Notes: generated by a model not told the origin, from the letters alone. DNA of 64,000 nt from Pseudooceanicola spongiae (GCF_014899185.1 NZ_CP045201.1:2154501-2218500); one strand, 5' to 3'; shown: positions 17,975 to 27,890, numbered from the stretch's first letter. A program made the numbers and translations.

Positions 17975-18820
17975 TCATGTTGCCGGTGCGACCTGCGCCA
18001 GCGGCACGAACTGCCCTGCCGAGGTGCTGGCGGCAAGCCAGGCATCATAGGTCTGCTGGCTGACCACCTTGACCGTGATCGGCATATAGGCGTGGTCCTT
18101 GCCGCAAAGCTCAGAACACTGACCGAAGTACAGCCCTTCGCGATCCGCGTTGAACCACAGCTGCGCCAGACGGCCCGGCACGGCATCCTGCTTCACCCCG
18201 AAGGCCGGGATGGTCCAGGAGTGGATCACATCCGCGCCCGTCACGGTCATCACGACGGTCTTGCCGACCGGCACGATGACGGCGGTGTCGGTGGCCAGCA
18301 GATACTCGTCCGGCTCATAGCCGTAGTCCGCCAGCTGCTCTTTCTCCAGCTTGAAGCCCTCGAAGGCCAGGCCCGCTGCGTCGGCGTCGGTGTATTCATA
18401 GCCCCAGTACCACTGGTAGCCGGTCACCTTGATATGGATGTCGCCGTCGGGAATCGTCTGCTGCTTGAACAGTGTCGGCAGCGAAAACGCCCCGATGAAC
18501 ATCAGGATCACGATGGGCACGATGGTCCAGGCGATCTCCAGCGGGGAATTGTGCGTGAAGGTCGACGGCACGGGGTTCCGCTTGCGGTTGAATCGCCATG
18601 CGGCGAACAAAAGCAGCCCCGTCACCAGAATGACGATGACGGTGATGATCACCAGGATCATGCCGTCCAGCCATTGCAGATCTGCCGCTTCGGAGGTCGA
18701 TGCCGGCTGGAAGCCGATGCCGCCGAGGTGCGGTTTGCCCACGCGTTCAAGCTCCTGCGCCATGGCGGGAAGGGCTGGGAATGCGGCCAGAAGGGCCAGA
18801 GAAGGTTTCAAAAATCGCAT
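17975..18820 (-). CDS. ctaC: Cytochrome c oxidase subunit II
   Basis: This 281-residue protein carries the CuA electron-entry centre of aa3 oxidase. A signal peptide (residues 1-21, ending AMA) is followed by two membrane helices (about 52-75 and 93-115) and a periplasmic cupredoxin domain. The CuA ligands are visible in DVIHSW and [14 protein letters not shown], and the aromatic electron-entry motif is YQWYWGYEY. It is the first gene of the minus-strand cta operon. The 239-bp gap to tldD contains an FNR-type box. Confidence 0.97.
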   Translation of the reverse strand: MRFLKPSLALLAAFPALPAMAQELERVGKPHLGGIGFQPASTSEAADLQWLDGMILVIITVIVILVTGLLLFAAWRFNRKRNPVPSTFTHNSPLEIAWTIVPIVILMFIGAFSLPTLFKQQTIPDGDIHIKVTGYQWYWGYEYTDADAAGLAFEGFKLEKEQLADYGYEPDEYLLATDTAVIVPVGKTVVMTVTGADVIHSWTIPAFGVKQDAVPGRLAQLWFNADREGLYFGQCSELCGKDHAYMPITVKVVSQQTYDAWLAASTSAGQFVPLAQVAPAT

Positions 18821-18977
18821 TGGTCACCCTGATCGGTTGGTGCAGTTCTTGGTGCGTGTCGTTCGTGTCTATCGGGAATTCGCCGGATCTCAGGCTCGCT
18901 CCCGTTGTTTGTCGATGCTTAAAACCATATTCTAACGCATACGACAACAATCGCCTGCGCGGCAAAGGGACGCTTTT

Positions 18978-18991
18978 TTGATTTAGATCAA
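18978..18991. promoter_or_regulatory. FNR/FnrL-type binding site
   Basis: The sequence TTGAT-TTAG-ATCAA is a perfect match to the FNR consensus TTGAT-N4-ATCAA. It lies between divergent ctaC (157 bp from its ATG) and tldD (68 bp from its ATG). FnrL senses oxygen in Rhodobacterales, so it may repress or activate the oxidase operon. Which promoter it serves is inferred. Confidence 0.65.
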
Positions 18992-19059
18992 GAATTCCGG
19001 CGTCGTCCCTGCCATTTAGGCCGTTGTTGCCACTCTACGTCAGAAAAGGCCGTCCCCCA

Positions 19060-20481
19060 ATGAAAGATACGCTGTTCCGCCCGTTTGAGACAATGCTGGA
19101 TGAGGGTTCGGCCCTCTCGCTGCTGCGCGAAGCCGTTGCTGGCGCCGATGATGGTGAGCTTTTCATGGAACGCCGTCGTTCCGAGATGTTGCATTTTGAT
19201 GACGGTCGCATCCGCACCGCCTCCTATGACGCGGCTGAGGGATTCGGCCTGCGCGCCGTTCGCGGCGAGGTTGCAGGCTACGCCCATGCGACCGAGATCT
19301 CGGAGAGCGCGCTGCGCCGCGCCGTCGCCACCGCCCGCCTTGCCGTCGCCGATGGGGGCGGCACCATGGCCCCCCCGCCCCGCGCCACCAATACCAAGCT
19401 CTACGCCGAGCTGGACCCGATCGCCGCCCACGCCTTTCCGGTCAAGGTCGACACCCTGCGCGAGATCGACGCCTTCTGCCGTGACCTCGACCCCCGCGTC
19501 GTGCAGGTCAGCGCCACCGTCGCCGCCTCCTGTCAGGAGATCGAGATCCTGCGCCCCGAAGGCCACATCGTGCGTGACATGCGCCCGATGACCCGCGTCA
19601 ACGTCTCGGTCATTGTCGAGGACAAGGGTCAGCGTCAGACCGGCACCGCCGGGGGTGGCGGGCGCATTGGCCTCGACGGGCTGCTCGACCCCGCCGACTG
19701 GCAGGCCAAGGCCCGCGAAGCTCTGCGCGTCGCGCTGGTGAACATTGAGGCGATCCCTGCCCCCGCCGGCATCATGGACGTTCTGCTCGGGCCGGGCTGG
19801 CCCGGTGTCATGCTGCACGAAGCGGTCGGCCACGGGCTTGAGGGCGACTTCAACCGTAAAGGCTCCTCGGCCTTCTCCGGTCTGATCGGTCAGCAGGTCG
19901 CGGCACGCGGCGTCACCGTACTGGACGACGGCACGATCCCGGACCGTCGCGGCTCCATCACCATTGATGACGAGGGCACGCCCTCCGGCAAGAACGTGTT
20001 GATCGAGGACGGCATCCTCGTCGGCTATATGCAGGACCGCCAGAACGCCCGTCTGATGGGGGTCGAGCCCACTGGCAACGGACGCCGCGAAAGCTATGCC
20101 CATGCGCCGATGCCGCGGATGACCAACACCTACATGCTCGGAGGCGACTCCAACCCCGAGGATATCGTCGCGGACATGAAAGACGGCATCCACGCTGTCG
20201 GCTTTGGTGGCGGTCAGGTCGACATCACCAACGGCAAGTTCGTCTTCTCCTGCACCGAGGCCTACCTCGTGAAGGACGGCAAGCGCGTCGCCCCGGTCAA
20301 GGGCGCCACGCTGATCGGTGACGGCCCCGCCGCGATGAAGCGCATCCGCGCGCTCGGCAACGACATGGCGCTCGACCCCGGTATGGGCAATTGCGGCAAG
20401 GCGGGCCAGTGGGTGCCGGTCGGCGTCGGCCAGCCCACCGTGCTGATCGGCGGTCTGACCGTCGGTGGCTCTGGCACCTGA
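19060..20481 (+). CDS. tldD: Metalloprotease TldD
   Basis: This 473-residue protein is the catalytic subunit of the TldD/TldE (PmbA) protease, which acts on unstructured peptides and toxin or antitoxin substrates. The zinc motif HExxxH is seen in MLHEAVGHGLEGDFN. Other family segments are FGLRAVRGEVAGYAHATE, FSGLIGQQVAARGVTVLDDG and FSCTEAYLVKDGKRVAPVKG. The start MKDTLFRPFE has AAAAGG 10 bases upstream. The partner pmbA is not in the window. A strong terminator follows. Confidence 0.95.
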   Translation: MKDTLFRPFETMLDEGSALSLLREAVAGADDGELFMERRRSEMLHFDDGRIRTASYDAAEGFGLRAVRGEVAGYAHATEISESALRRAVATARLAVADGGGTMAPPPRATNTKLYAELDPIAAHAFPVKVDTLREIDAFCRDLDPRVVQVSATVAASCQEIEILRPEGHIVRDMRPMTRVNVSVIVEDKGQRQTGTAGGGGRIGLDGLLDPADWQAKAREALRVALVNIEAIPAPAGIMDVLLGPGWPGVMLHEAVGHGLEGDFNRKGSSAFSGLIGQQVAARGVTVLDDGTIPDRRGSITIDDEGTPSGKNVLIEDGILVGYMQDRQNARLMGVEPTGNGRRESYAHAPMPRMTNTYMLGGDSNPEDIVADMKDGIHAVGFGGGQVDITNGKFVFSCTEAYLVKDGKRVAPVKGATLIGDGPAAMKRIRALGNDMALDPGMGNCGKAGQWVPVGVGQPTVLIGGLTVGGSGT

Positions 20482-20508
20482 GGCGCCCTGGCCCTGCAAG
20501 CGACACTC

Positions 20509-20542
20509 GCCGCGCCCCCCAACCCCGGGGGCGCGGCTTTTT
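20509..20542 (+). terminator. Rho-independent terminator of tldD
   Basis: An 11-bp perfect stem GCCGCGCCCCC / GGGGGCGCGGC is followed by TTTTT. Confidence 0.9.
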
Positions 20543-20610
20543 GCTGTCCGGCTCACTTCTGGGCGAGGTTGCCGCGCTACGATTCGGTTAACAAAGCGGC
20601 GACGAATGCA

Positions 20611-20643
20611 ATACCGCCCGGATACCGACGCGATACCGACATC
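20611..20643 (+). repeat. Triple 11-bp direct repeat (copy A) upstream of dprA
   Basis: Three ATACCG units start at 20611, 20622 and 20633, an exact 11-bp period, and read ATACCGCCCGG, ATACCGACGCG, ATACCGACATC. The same array recurs at 39236-39265 and 63834-63861 on the minus strand. Its last base is 117 bp before the dprA ATG. The layout of tandem half-sites at one helical turn resembles operators of OmpR/PhoB-family response regulators. Confidence 0.65.
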
Positions 20644-20760
20644 AAATTCCGGGCGATTTCGCCGCGAAAACCCCAAGTATTAACGCCAACCCCGCGGAAA
20701 ACTTTACCCTTAATTAACCACCCCAGCGGTACAACGAATCTGCAAGCAGGCGGAGTCACG

Positions 20761-21924
20761 ATGGTCGTGGATACACATCCTTCCACTCACCCCCCACTCC
20801 CACCCACCACGGAAGATGATCGGCTCTCGTGGCTTCGTCTCTTGCGATCCAGCCGGGTCGGTATCGCCACCTTCTATCGGATGATGGCACAGCACGGCAG
20901 CGCCCAGGCGGCCCTTGCCGCGCTGCCCGACATGGCCCGCGCCGCGGGGATCAACACCTACAGCCCCTGCCCGATATCCCTTGCAGAACAAGAACTTGCG
21001 AAAGGTCGCGCGCTTGGGGCCCAGTTGCTCTGCCTCGGTGATGCGGGCTATCCGGCGCAACTTCTCGACCTCGCTGACCCGCCGCCCTGCCTCTGGATCC
21101 TTGGCAACCGGGCGGCTTTGGCGCGCCCTCTGATCGCCATCGTCGGCTCTCGCATGGCCTCGTCTCTGGGTCTGCGCATGGCCCGCGCCCTCGCCGCCGA
21201 TCTGGCGGCTGAGGGCTATGTCATCGTCTCCGGTCTGGCGCGCGGCGTCGATGCCGCCGCCCATCACGCCAGCCAGTCCAGCGGCACCATCGCCGTGATG
21301 GCCGGTGGCGCCGATGTCATTTATCCCATTGAGAACAGTGAGTTGTCCGAGACCCTGTTGCAAAACGGTCTGCGCCTCTCCGAACAACCCCTCGGCTTAT
21401 CGCCCACGGCGCGGCACTTTCCCCTGCGCAATCGGCTGATTTCCGGCCTCGCCCGCGCCGTCATCGTGGTTGAGGCCGCAGCCAAGTCCGGCTCTCTCAT
21501 CACCGCGCGCAACGCGCTGGATCAGGGCCGCGAGGTGCTGGCGGTGCCCGGTCACCCCTTCGATGCCCGCGCCTCTGGCTGCAACATGCTGCTGCGTGAC
21601 GGGGCCACACTGGTCCGCAGCGCCCATGATGTGATCGAAGCTATTGGAACCGCAGGCGAAAATCCTCGCGCCGCTCTCCCACAACCGCGCCCGACGCGGC
21701 CCATCCCCTCGGCCACGCCGCCCTCGCCCCCACGCTCCAAGCAGGAGATACAGGACCTGCACCGCGCCATCCTGGACCGGCTCGGCCCCTCTCCACTGGC
21801 CGAAGATCAGCTATTGCGCGACATCGCCAGCCCCGCTCAGCGGGTCATGCCAGTCCTCACCGACCTCGAACTTCAGGGCCGGATCGAACGCCAACCGGGC
21901 GGTTTCATCGCGTTGCTCTCCTGA
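20761..21924 (+). CDS. dprA: DNA-processing protein DprA
   Basis: This 387-residue protein of the DprA/Smf family binds incoming single-stranded DNA and loads RecA in transformation. In Rhodobacterales it is also needed for uptake of gene-transfer-agent DNA. The extended Rossmann fold shows AIVGSRMASSLGLRMARALA, VSGLARGVDAAAHHAS, FPLRNRLISGLARAVIVVEA and KSGSLITARNALDQGREVLA. A C-terminal winged-helix DML1-like domain (about residues 325-387) follows a Pro-rich linker. The start MVVDTHPS was chosen because AGGCGGAG precedes it and the upstream open frame runs through the repeat array. Confidence 0.94.
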   Translation: MVVDTHPSTHPPLPPTTEDDRLSWLRLLRSSRVGIATFYRMMAQHGSAQAALAALPDMARAAGINTYSPCPISLAEQELAKGRALGAQLLCLGDAGYPAQLLDLADPPPCLWILGNRAALARPLIAIVGSRMASSLGLRMARALAADLAAEGYVIVSGLARGVDAAAHHASQSSGTIAVMAGGADVIYPIENSELSETLLQNGLRLSEQPLGLSPTARHFPLRNRLISGLARAVIVVEAAAKSGSLITARNALDQGREVLAVPGHPFDARASGCNMLLRDGATLVRSAHDVIEAIGTAGENPRAALPQPRPTRPIPSATPPSPPRSKQEIQDLHRAILDRLGPSPLAEDQLLRDIASPAQRVMPVLTDLELQGRIERQPGGFIALLS

Positions 21925-22074
21925 CCCGCATTCACGTTATGCGCTGCTTTCCGCCATGGCAGGGGGATTGCACCCAGTCAGGTTTGCCTCCATTGACAAG
22001 CCACCCACCGACCCCACATGTTCCGCCGCCAAGGCGCGATCTTCGAGTCGAGCCGCCATTCGAAAGGAACTCTG

Positions 22075-24756
22075 ATGCCCGTTGTTGTTGTGGAATCCCC
22101 GGCTAAGGCCAAGACAATCAACAAATATCTGGGCTCCGATTATGTCGTCCTCGCCTCGTATGGCCACGTCCGCGACCTGCCTCCCAAGGACGGATCGGTG
22201 GATACCGAGAACGATTTCGAGATGCTCTGGGAGGTCGGCGCCGACAGTCGCAAACATGTGAAGGCCATTGCCGACGCCCTGAAAGAAGACAACAACCTGA
22301 TCCTCGCGACCGACCCTGATCGTGAGGGAGAGGCGATTTCCTGGCACCTGGAAGAGACGCTGAGGAAGCGCAAGGCGATCAAGGCTGACACCCCCGTCAG
22401 CCGCGTGGTCTTCAACGCCATCACCAAATCCGCCGTCACCGAGGCGATGAAGAACCCGCGTCAGGTCGACGCCCCGCTGGTCGAGGCGTATCTCGCCCGC
22501 CGCGCGCTCGACTACCTTGTCGGTTTCAACCTCTCGCCCGTGCTCTGGCGCAAGCTGCCCGGCGCCAAGTCCGCTGGCCGCGTGCAATCGGTCTGCCTGC
22601 GTCTGATCGTCGAGCGCGAGATGGAGATCGAGGTCTTCCGTGCCCGTGAATACTGGACCGTGAAGGCCATCCTGACGACGCCGCGCGGTCAGGAATACGA
22701 AGCCCGGCTGACCATGCTCGGCGGTGACAAGCTCGACCGCTATTCGCTCGAAAACCAAACCGCTGCCGAGATGGCGGTGCAGGCCATCACTTCGCGCGAT
22801 CTGACTGTCGCCTCGGTCGAGGCCAAGCCCGCCTCGCGCAATCCCTCGCCGCCCTTCATGACCTCGACCCTGCAGCAGGAAGCCAGCCGCAAGTTCGGCA
22901 TGGGTGCCCGCCAGACGATGAGCGCGGCGCAGCGCCTCTACGAGGCTGGCCACATCACCTATATGCGGACCGACGGCATCGACATGGCCCCCGAGGCCGT
23001 GACCGCCGCCCGTGACGCGATCAAGGAACGGTACGGCGCGGAATATGTGCCCTCCAGCCCCCGCGTCTACAAGAACAAGGCCAAGAACGCGCAGGAAGCG
23101 CACGAATGTATCCGCCCGACCGAGATGACCAAGGACGCCGCCGCGCTCAAGATCACCGATGCGGATCAGCGCAAGCTCTATGACCTGATCTGGAAGCGCA
23201 CGCTGGCCTGTCAGATGGAGGGTGCGCGGATGGAGCGGACCACCGTCGACATCACCAGCGCCGATCACCAAGTCGAGCTGCGCGCCACCGGCCAGGTGGT
23301 CATTTTCGACGGCTTTCTAAGGGTTTACGAAGAGGGCAAGGATGACGCCGTCGTCGATGACGACGACAATCGCCTGCCCCAGATCAGTCAGGGCGAACCG
23401 GCAAAGAAGAAAACGATCACGCCCGACCAGCACTTCACCCAGCCGCCGCCGCGCTATACCGAAGCGACGCTGGTCAAGCGCATGGAAGAGCTCGGCATCG
23501 GCCGCCCCTCGACCTATGCCAGCATCGTCACGACCATTCAGGACCGTGGCTATGTCCGCATGGACAAGTCGCGGATGATCCCAGAGGACAAGGGGCGGCT
23601 CGTCATCGCCTTTCTGTCGAACTATTTTCACAAGTACGTCGAGTATGATTTCACCGCCGATCTTGAGGGCGAGCTCGATGACGTTTCGGCGGGCGAGCGG
23701 GACTACAAGGATGTTCTGAAACGCTTCTGGCGCGATTTCCACGCGGCGATTGAGGAAACCTCCGAGCTGCGCATCACCGACGTGCTGGAGAAGATCAACG
23801 AGGTTCTGGAGCCACATCTGTTCCCCGATGCAGGCGACGGCAGCGATCCGCGCCTGTGCCCGAACTGTGGTCAGGGGCGTCTGTCGATGCGCACTGCGCG
23901 CTCTGGCGGGGCCTTCATCGGCTGCTCGAACTACCCCGAATGCCGCTTTACCCGGCCCTTCGGCCCTCCCGGTGCCGAGGGCAGCTCGATCGGGCCGGAT
24001 GGCAAGCTGCTCGGCCACGACAACGACGATCCGATCAGCCTACGCGATGGTCGCTTCGGCCCCTACGTGCAACGCGGCAATGCCACCGAAGAAGTGCCGA
24101 AACCGCCGCGCGCTTCGCTGCCCAAGGGCTGGGAAGTCGATTCCATCGACCTGGAAAAGGCGCTGACGCTGCTGAACCTGCCGCGCCAGATCGGCGCGCA
24201 CCCGGAAGATGGCGAGATGATCGAGGCCGGGATCGGCCGCTTTGGCCCCTTCGTGAAACACAACAAGACCTATGCGAACCTTGCCAATGTTGATGAGGTC
24301 TTCGAGGTCGGCATGAACCGCGCGGTTGAGCTGCTGGCGCAGAAGCTGGCGCGTGGCGGTCGTGGCCAAGCGGCCAAGCCCTTGAAAGAGCTGGGCGAAC
24401 ACCCCGAGCTCGGCGGACCGGTCAACGTCATGACGGGGCGTTACGGGCCTTACGTGAAGTGGGAAAAGATCAACGCCACGCTGCCCAACGACGTCGAGCC
24501 TGAAGGCCTGACGATGGAAGCCGCCGTCGAGCTGATCAACGAAAAGGCCGCAAAATCCGGCAAGAAGCCTGCGCGCAAAGCCCCAGCCAAGAAACCTGCG
24601 GCGAAAAAAGCCACAACCAAAGCGGCGACGACTAAGGCTGCGACGACCAAGACAGCGGCCAAGAAGACGACAGCGAAAAAGCCTGCAGCCAAGAAAGCTC
24701 CGGCCAAGAAACCTGCCGCGAAAAAGCCTGAGGCCCCGCCCGAGGACGGCGAATAA
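22075..24756 (+). CDS. topA: DNA topoisomerase I
   Basis: This 893-residue type IA topoisomerase relaxes negative supercoils. The Toprim domain is at the N-terminus (PVVVVESPAKAKTINKYLGS, TDPDREGEAISWHLEE), and the catalytic Tyr296 lies in GHITYMRTDGIDM. A Topo zinc finger is LCPNCGQG...GCSNYPECRF. Three RFGPYV/RFGPFV/RYGPYV repeats follow, and the last ~65 residues are a Lys/Ala-rich tail of KKPAAKK-type units, common in alphaproteobacterial TopA and probably DNA-binding. The start follows AAAGGA and matches family N-termini. A hairpin terminator follows. Confidence 0.97.
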   Translation: MPVVVVESPAKAKTINKYLGSDYVVLASYGHVRDLPPKDGSVDTENDFEMLWEVGADSRKHVKAIADALKEDNNLILATDPDREGEAISWHLEETLRKRKAIKADTPVSRVVFNAITKSAVTEAMKNPRQVDAPLVEAYLARRALDYLVGFNLSPVLWRKLPGAKSAGRVQSVCLRLIVEREMEIEVFRAREYWTVKAILTTPRGQEYEARLTMLGGDKLDRYSLENQTAAEMAVQAITSRDLTVASVEAKPASRNPSPPFMTSTLQQEASRKFGMGARQTMSAAQRLYEAGHITYMRTDGIDMAPEAVTAARDAIKERYGAEYVPSSPRVYKNKAKNAQEAHECIRPTEMTKDAAALKITDADQRKLYDLIWKRTLACQMEGARMERTTVDITSADHQVELRATGQVVIFDGFLRVYEEGKDDAVVDDDDNRLPQISQGEPAKKKTITPDQHFTQPPPRYTEATLVKRMEELGIGRPSTYASIVTTIQDRGYVRMDKSRMIPEDKGRLVIAFLSNYFHKYVEYDFTADLEGELDDVSAGERDYKDVLKRFWRDFHAAIEETSELRITDVLEKINEVLEPHLFPDAGDGSDPRLCPNCGQGRLSMRTARSGGAFIGCSNYPECRFTRPFGPPGAEGSSIGPDGKLLGHDNDDPISLRDGRFGPYVQRGNATEEVPKPPRASLPKGWEVDSIDLEKALTLLNLPRQIGAHPEDGEMIEAGIGRFGPFVKHNKTYANLANVDEVFEVGMNRAVELLAQKLARGGRGQAAKPLKELGEHPELGGPVNVMTGRYGPYVKWEKINATLPNDVEPEGLTMEAAVELINEKAAKSGKKPARKAPAKKPAAKKATTKAATTKAATTKTAAKKTTAKKPAAKKAPAKKPAAKKPEAPPEDGE

Positions 24757-24798
24757 CGCCAGAGCTTGCTTATTCCAGCAGAGATGCAACGCGCACCA

Positions 24799-24824
24799 AC
24801 GGCCCCTGTTTCAGGGGCCGTTTC
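24799..24824 (+). terminator. Terminator of topA
   Basis: A 10-bp perfect stem ACGGCCCCTG / CAGGGGCCGT has a three-base loop and a short TTC tail. Confidence 0.75.
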
Positions 24825-24914
24825 TGCATCGCGGCACCCAATGCCACAGTGCGGCAATAAATTGACATGTCCGGCGTCCAGGGTCAGAAAGTAGAAAATA
24901 ATTCGGAGGAATTC

Positions 24915-25613
24915 ATGAAAAAGGTGTTCGATTCTGCGGCAGACGCGCTCGAGGGCGTGCTGTTCGACGGCATGTTCATAGCGGCTGGTGGCTTTGGCCT
25001 CTGCGGTATCCCCGAGCTGCTGCTTGCAGCGATCAAGGACGCAGGCACGAAGGATCTGACCTTTGCCTCCAACAACGCAGGCGTTGATGATTTTGGCATC
25101 GGCATTTTGTTGCAGACACGTCAGGTGAAGAAGATGATCTCCTCCTACGTGGGGGAAAACGCTGAATTCATGCGGCAATATCTGTCCGGCGAGCTTGAGC
25201 TGGAGTTCAATCCCCAAGGCACGCTGGCCGAGCGTATGCGCGCCGGCGGCGCTGGCATCCCCGGCTTCTACACAAAGACCGGCGTCGGCACTGTCATCGC
25301 GGAGGGCAAGGAAACCAAGGAGTTCGACGGTCAGGAGTATATCCTTGAGCGTGGGATCGTCGCTGATCTGGCCATCGTCAAAGCCTGGAAGGCCGATCCG
25401 ACCGGCAACCTTGTGTTCCGCAAGACGGCCCGCAACTTCAACCCGCCCGCAGCCATGTGCGGCAAGATCTGCATCGTCGAGGTCGAAGAGATCGTGCCGA
25501 CCGGCAGCCTTGATCCCGACACCATCCACCTGCCCGGCGTCTATGTGCACCGCATCATTCAGGGCGAGCATGAAAAGCGGATCGAGAAAGTCACCACGCG
25601 CCCTGCGGCCTGA
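24915..25613 (+). CDS. scoA: 3-oxoacid CoA-transferase subunit A
   Basis: This 232-residue alpha subunit of succinyl-CoA:3-ketoacid CoA-transferase activates acetoacetate with CoA from succinyl-CoA for ketone-body use. The CoA-transferase family I signature is [19 protein letters not shown], followed by [15 protein letters not shown] and [20 protein letters not shown]. The ATG at 24915 sits 4 bases after a strong CGGAGGA site. It is followed 41 bp later by scoB, which forms the other half of the enzyme. Confidence 0.95.
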   Translation: MKKVFDSAADALEGVLFDGMFIAAGGFGLCGIPELLLAAIKDAGTKDLTFASNNAGVDDFGIGILLQTRQVKKMISSYVGENAEFMRQYLSGELELEFNPQGTLAERMRAGGAGIPGFYTKTGVGTVIAEGKETKEFDGQEYILERGIVADLAIVKAWKADPTGNLVFRKTARNFNPPAAMCGKICIVEVEEIVPTGSLDPDTIHLPGVYVHRIIQGEHEKRIEKVTTRPAA

Positions 25614-25654
25614 CACCTTGTCTGAACGACACATCGAGATTTGAGGAGAGAGCC

Positions 25655-26281
25655 ATGCCTTGGGACAGAAACCAGATGGCCGCCCGCGCGGCGAAAGAGC
25701 TTGAAGACGGCATGTATGTGAACCTCGGCATCGGGATCCCGACGCTGGTGTCCAACTACATCCCCGAGGGCGTCGAAGTGACGCTGCAATCGGAAAACGG
25801 GATGCTGGGCATGGGCCCCTTCCCTGTTGAGGGCAGCGAGGATGCCGATCTGATCAATGCTGGCAAGCAGACGATCACCGAACTGCCCCAGACCGCCTAT
25901 TTTGACAGTGCCACCAGCTTTGGCATGATCCGCGGCGGCAAGATCGCCATGGCGATCCTCGGCGCGATGGAAGTGGCCGAAAACGGTGACCTCGCGAACT
26001 GGATGATCCCGGGCAAGCTGGTCAAGGGTATGGGCGGCGCGATGGATCTGGTCGCCGGGGTGCGCAAGGTTGTCGTGGTGATGGACCACACCAACAAGCA
26101 CGGCGAATCGAAGGTGCTGAAGGAATGCACCCTGCCGCTGACCGGGCGGGCTGTGGTGGATCGCATCATCACCAACCTCGGCGTCCTCGACGTGGTTGAA
26201 GGCGGCCTGAAGATCGTCGAGCTGGCCGAGGGTGTCTCTGACGAAGAGATGCGCGCCTCGACCCAGGCGACGCTGGTCTAA
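25655..26281 (+). CDS. scoB: 3-oxoacid CoA-transferase subunit B
   Basis: This 208-residue beta subunit carries the catalytic glutamate, seen in [12 protein letters not shown], which forms the glutamyl-CoA thioester. N-terminal [20 protein letters not shown] and [20 protein letters not shown] fit the family. It is the second and last gene of the scoAB operon, ended by a bidirectional terminator. Confidence 0.95.
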   Translation: MPWDRNQMAARAAKELEDGMYVNLGIGIPTLVSNYIPEGVEVTLQSENGMLGMGPFPVEGSEDADLINAGKQTITELPQTAYFDSATSFGMIRGGKIAMAILGAMEVAENGDLANWMIPGKLVKGMGGAMDLVAGVRKVVVVMDHTNKHGESKVLKECTLPLTGRAVVDRIITNLGVLDVVEGGLKIVELAEGVSDEEMRASTQATLV

Positions 26282-26300
26282 GATCACGGGAATGAACAGG

Positions 26301-26334
26301 AAAAGGCCCTGCCGTTGATCCGGCGGGGCCTTTT
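26301..26334. terminator. Bidirectional rho-independent terminator
   Basis: The stem AAGGCCCTGCCG / CGGCGGGGCCTT (12 bp with one G-T pair) is flanked by AAAA and TTTT. It ends scoAB (plus) and the MFS gene (minus). Confidence 0.88.
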
Positions 26335-26345
26335 GTGTCTGCGGG

Positions 26346-27890
26346 CTATTCTGCGGGTGCAGGCTGGGCCGGGCTGGCAGAGGCCAGTGGCAATTCGATC
26401 AGGCGCAGCGAGATCAGGCAGGCCAGCCCCGCCACCACGGCGCCAATCAGGAACATCGGCGCTATGGCGTCCGAGAACCCTTCAATGACCAGTTGTCGGG
26501 ACACCGGCTCCAGCTCGGCGATGATCGTCGTGGTCAGATCCTGTATCCGCTCAAGCTGGGGCATCAGGGGTTGTACGTGCAGCGTCATGCCGTGGTTGAA
26601 GACCGCCCCGAAGATCGAGGTGCCGACCGCACCGCCCGTCAGGCGGAACATGTTCGCGCTCGCCGTGCCCACGCCGAGGTGTTCGCGCGGAATAGCCGTC
26701 TGGATCGCCACCACGCCGACGCTGAGGTTCGGGCCGATGCCAAGGCCGACAAAGGCGAGGTTGGCCGCGATCTGCCACAGCGGCGTCTCCGACCCGATCC
26801 GCGACAGGGCGATCAGCGACACGCAGAGCAGCGCGGTCGCCATCGGCGGCAGGAAGCGATAGCGCCCCGTCCGGGTCATGAAACGACCAGCGGAGAACGA
26901 GCCGCCGATCAGACCAGCCATCATTGCGATCAGGTAGATCCCGCTGCGCGCAGGGTCGACGCCTTTCACCACCTGCAGGAACATCGGCACGAAGGAAATC
27001 GTGCCGAACATCGCCATCCCCACCAGAAAGTTGACGCTGTTGGCGACCTGATAATTGCGCACCCGGAACAGCAAGGGGGGCATCACAGGCTCGCTGGCGC
27101 GCCCCTCATTGAAGAGGAACCCGACCAGCGACGCAACGGTCACGGCCATCAGGGCAAGGGTGGACGGCGCGCTCCAGGCCAGCACAGTCCCGGCCAAGTT
27201 GGCCAGCAGAACCAGCGCGCTGAGAAAGCACATCAGCAGCACGGCGCCGAGGTAGTCCATCTTGTGGCGAACGGTATGCACCTGAGCCTCAAGCGTGCGG
27301 GTCAGCACGACGAAGGCGGCGATGCCGAAGGGCAGGTTGACGAAGAAAATCCAGTGCCAGCCGACGCTCTGGACCAGAAAGCCGCCGACCAGCGGGCCGA
27401 GCACGGTCGAGACGCCAAAGACTCCCGACAGCGTCCCCTGCGCGCGTGCACGTTCGCGCGGCGGCAAGACATCTGCAACGACCGCCATCGAGACCACGAT
27501 CAGGCTGCCCCCGCCGAAGCCTTGTATGATGCGCCCGAGGATCAGCACCGGCATGTTCCACGCAAGCCCGGCAATCGCCCCCCCGATCAGAAAGATCACG
27601 ATGGCGCACTGCAGCACGATCTTGCGGCCGTACATATCCCCCAGCTTGCCTGCGATCGGCGCGCCAATGGTCGAGGACAGCAGGTAGGCCGTCACGACCC
27701 AGGTGATATAGGACAGCCCGCCCAGATCGCTGACGATCTCGGGCAAGGCGGTCGAAACGATGGACTGCCCGGTCGAGGCCAGAAACAGTGTCAGCGCCAC
27801 CGTCATCAGCACGACCCGCAGCGTCCTGCTGTCGGGCGAGGCCATATCCGCGCCAGTTGTGCTGTCTGTGCGGGCGTCAGGTGAGGTCAT
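26346..27890 (-). CDS. MFS drug efflux transporter, DHA2 (EmrB/QacA) family
   Basis: This 514-residue inner-membrane protein has about 14 helices and is a proton-driven multidrug exporter by family. The N-terminal region LFLASTGQSIVSTALPEIVS and GAPIAGKLGDMYGRK (loop 2-3 motif) are DHA2 signatures, as is GTLSGVFGVSTVLGPLVGGF (motif C region). It is divergent from a marR gene across 175 bp with a palindromic operator. This is the classic arrangement of a self-regulated efflux pair. Substrate unknown. Confidence 0.9.
   Translation of the reverse strand: MTSPDARTDSTTGADMASPDSRTLRVVLMTVALTLFLASTGQSIVSTALPEIVSDLGGLSYITWVVTAYLLSSTIGAPIAGKLGDMYGRKIVLQCAIVIFLIGGAIAGLAWNMPVLILGRIIQGFGGGSLIVVSMAVVADVLPPRERARAQGTLSGVFGVSTVLGPLVGGFLVQSVGWHWIFFVNLPFGIAAFVVLTRTLEAQVHTVRHKMDYLGAVLLMCFLSALVLLANLAGTVLAWSAPSTLALMAVTVASLVGFLFNEGRASEPVMPPLLFRVRNYQVANSVNFLVGMAMFGTISFVPMFLQVVKGVDPARSGIYLIAMMAGLIGGSFSAGRFMTRTGRYRFLPPMATALLCVSLIALSRIGSETPLWQIAANLAFVGLGIGPNLSVGVVAIQTAIPREHLGVGTASANMFRLTGGAVGTSIFGAVFNHGMTLHVQPLMPQLERIQDLTTTIIAELEPVSRQLVIEGFSDAIAPMFLIGAVVAGLACLISLRLIELPLASASPAQPAPAE

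Noticed and set aside
20670..20720. Possible CtrA sites (TTAA half-sites) upstream of dprA
   Set aside because: TTAA half-sites are present, but none has the TTAA-N7-TTAA spacing.
24600..24750. Repetitive Lys/Ala codons at the end of topA as a possible repeat element
   Set aside because: They are in frame and form the normal Lys-rich tail of alphaproteobacterial topoisomerase I.
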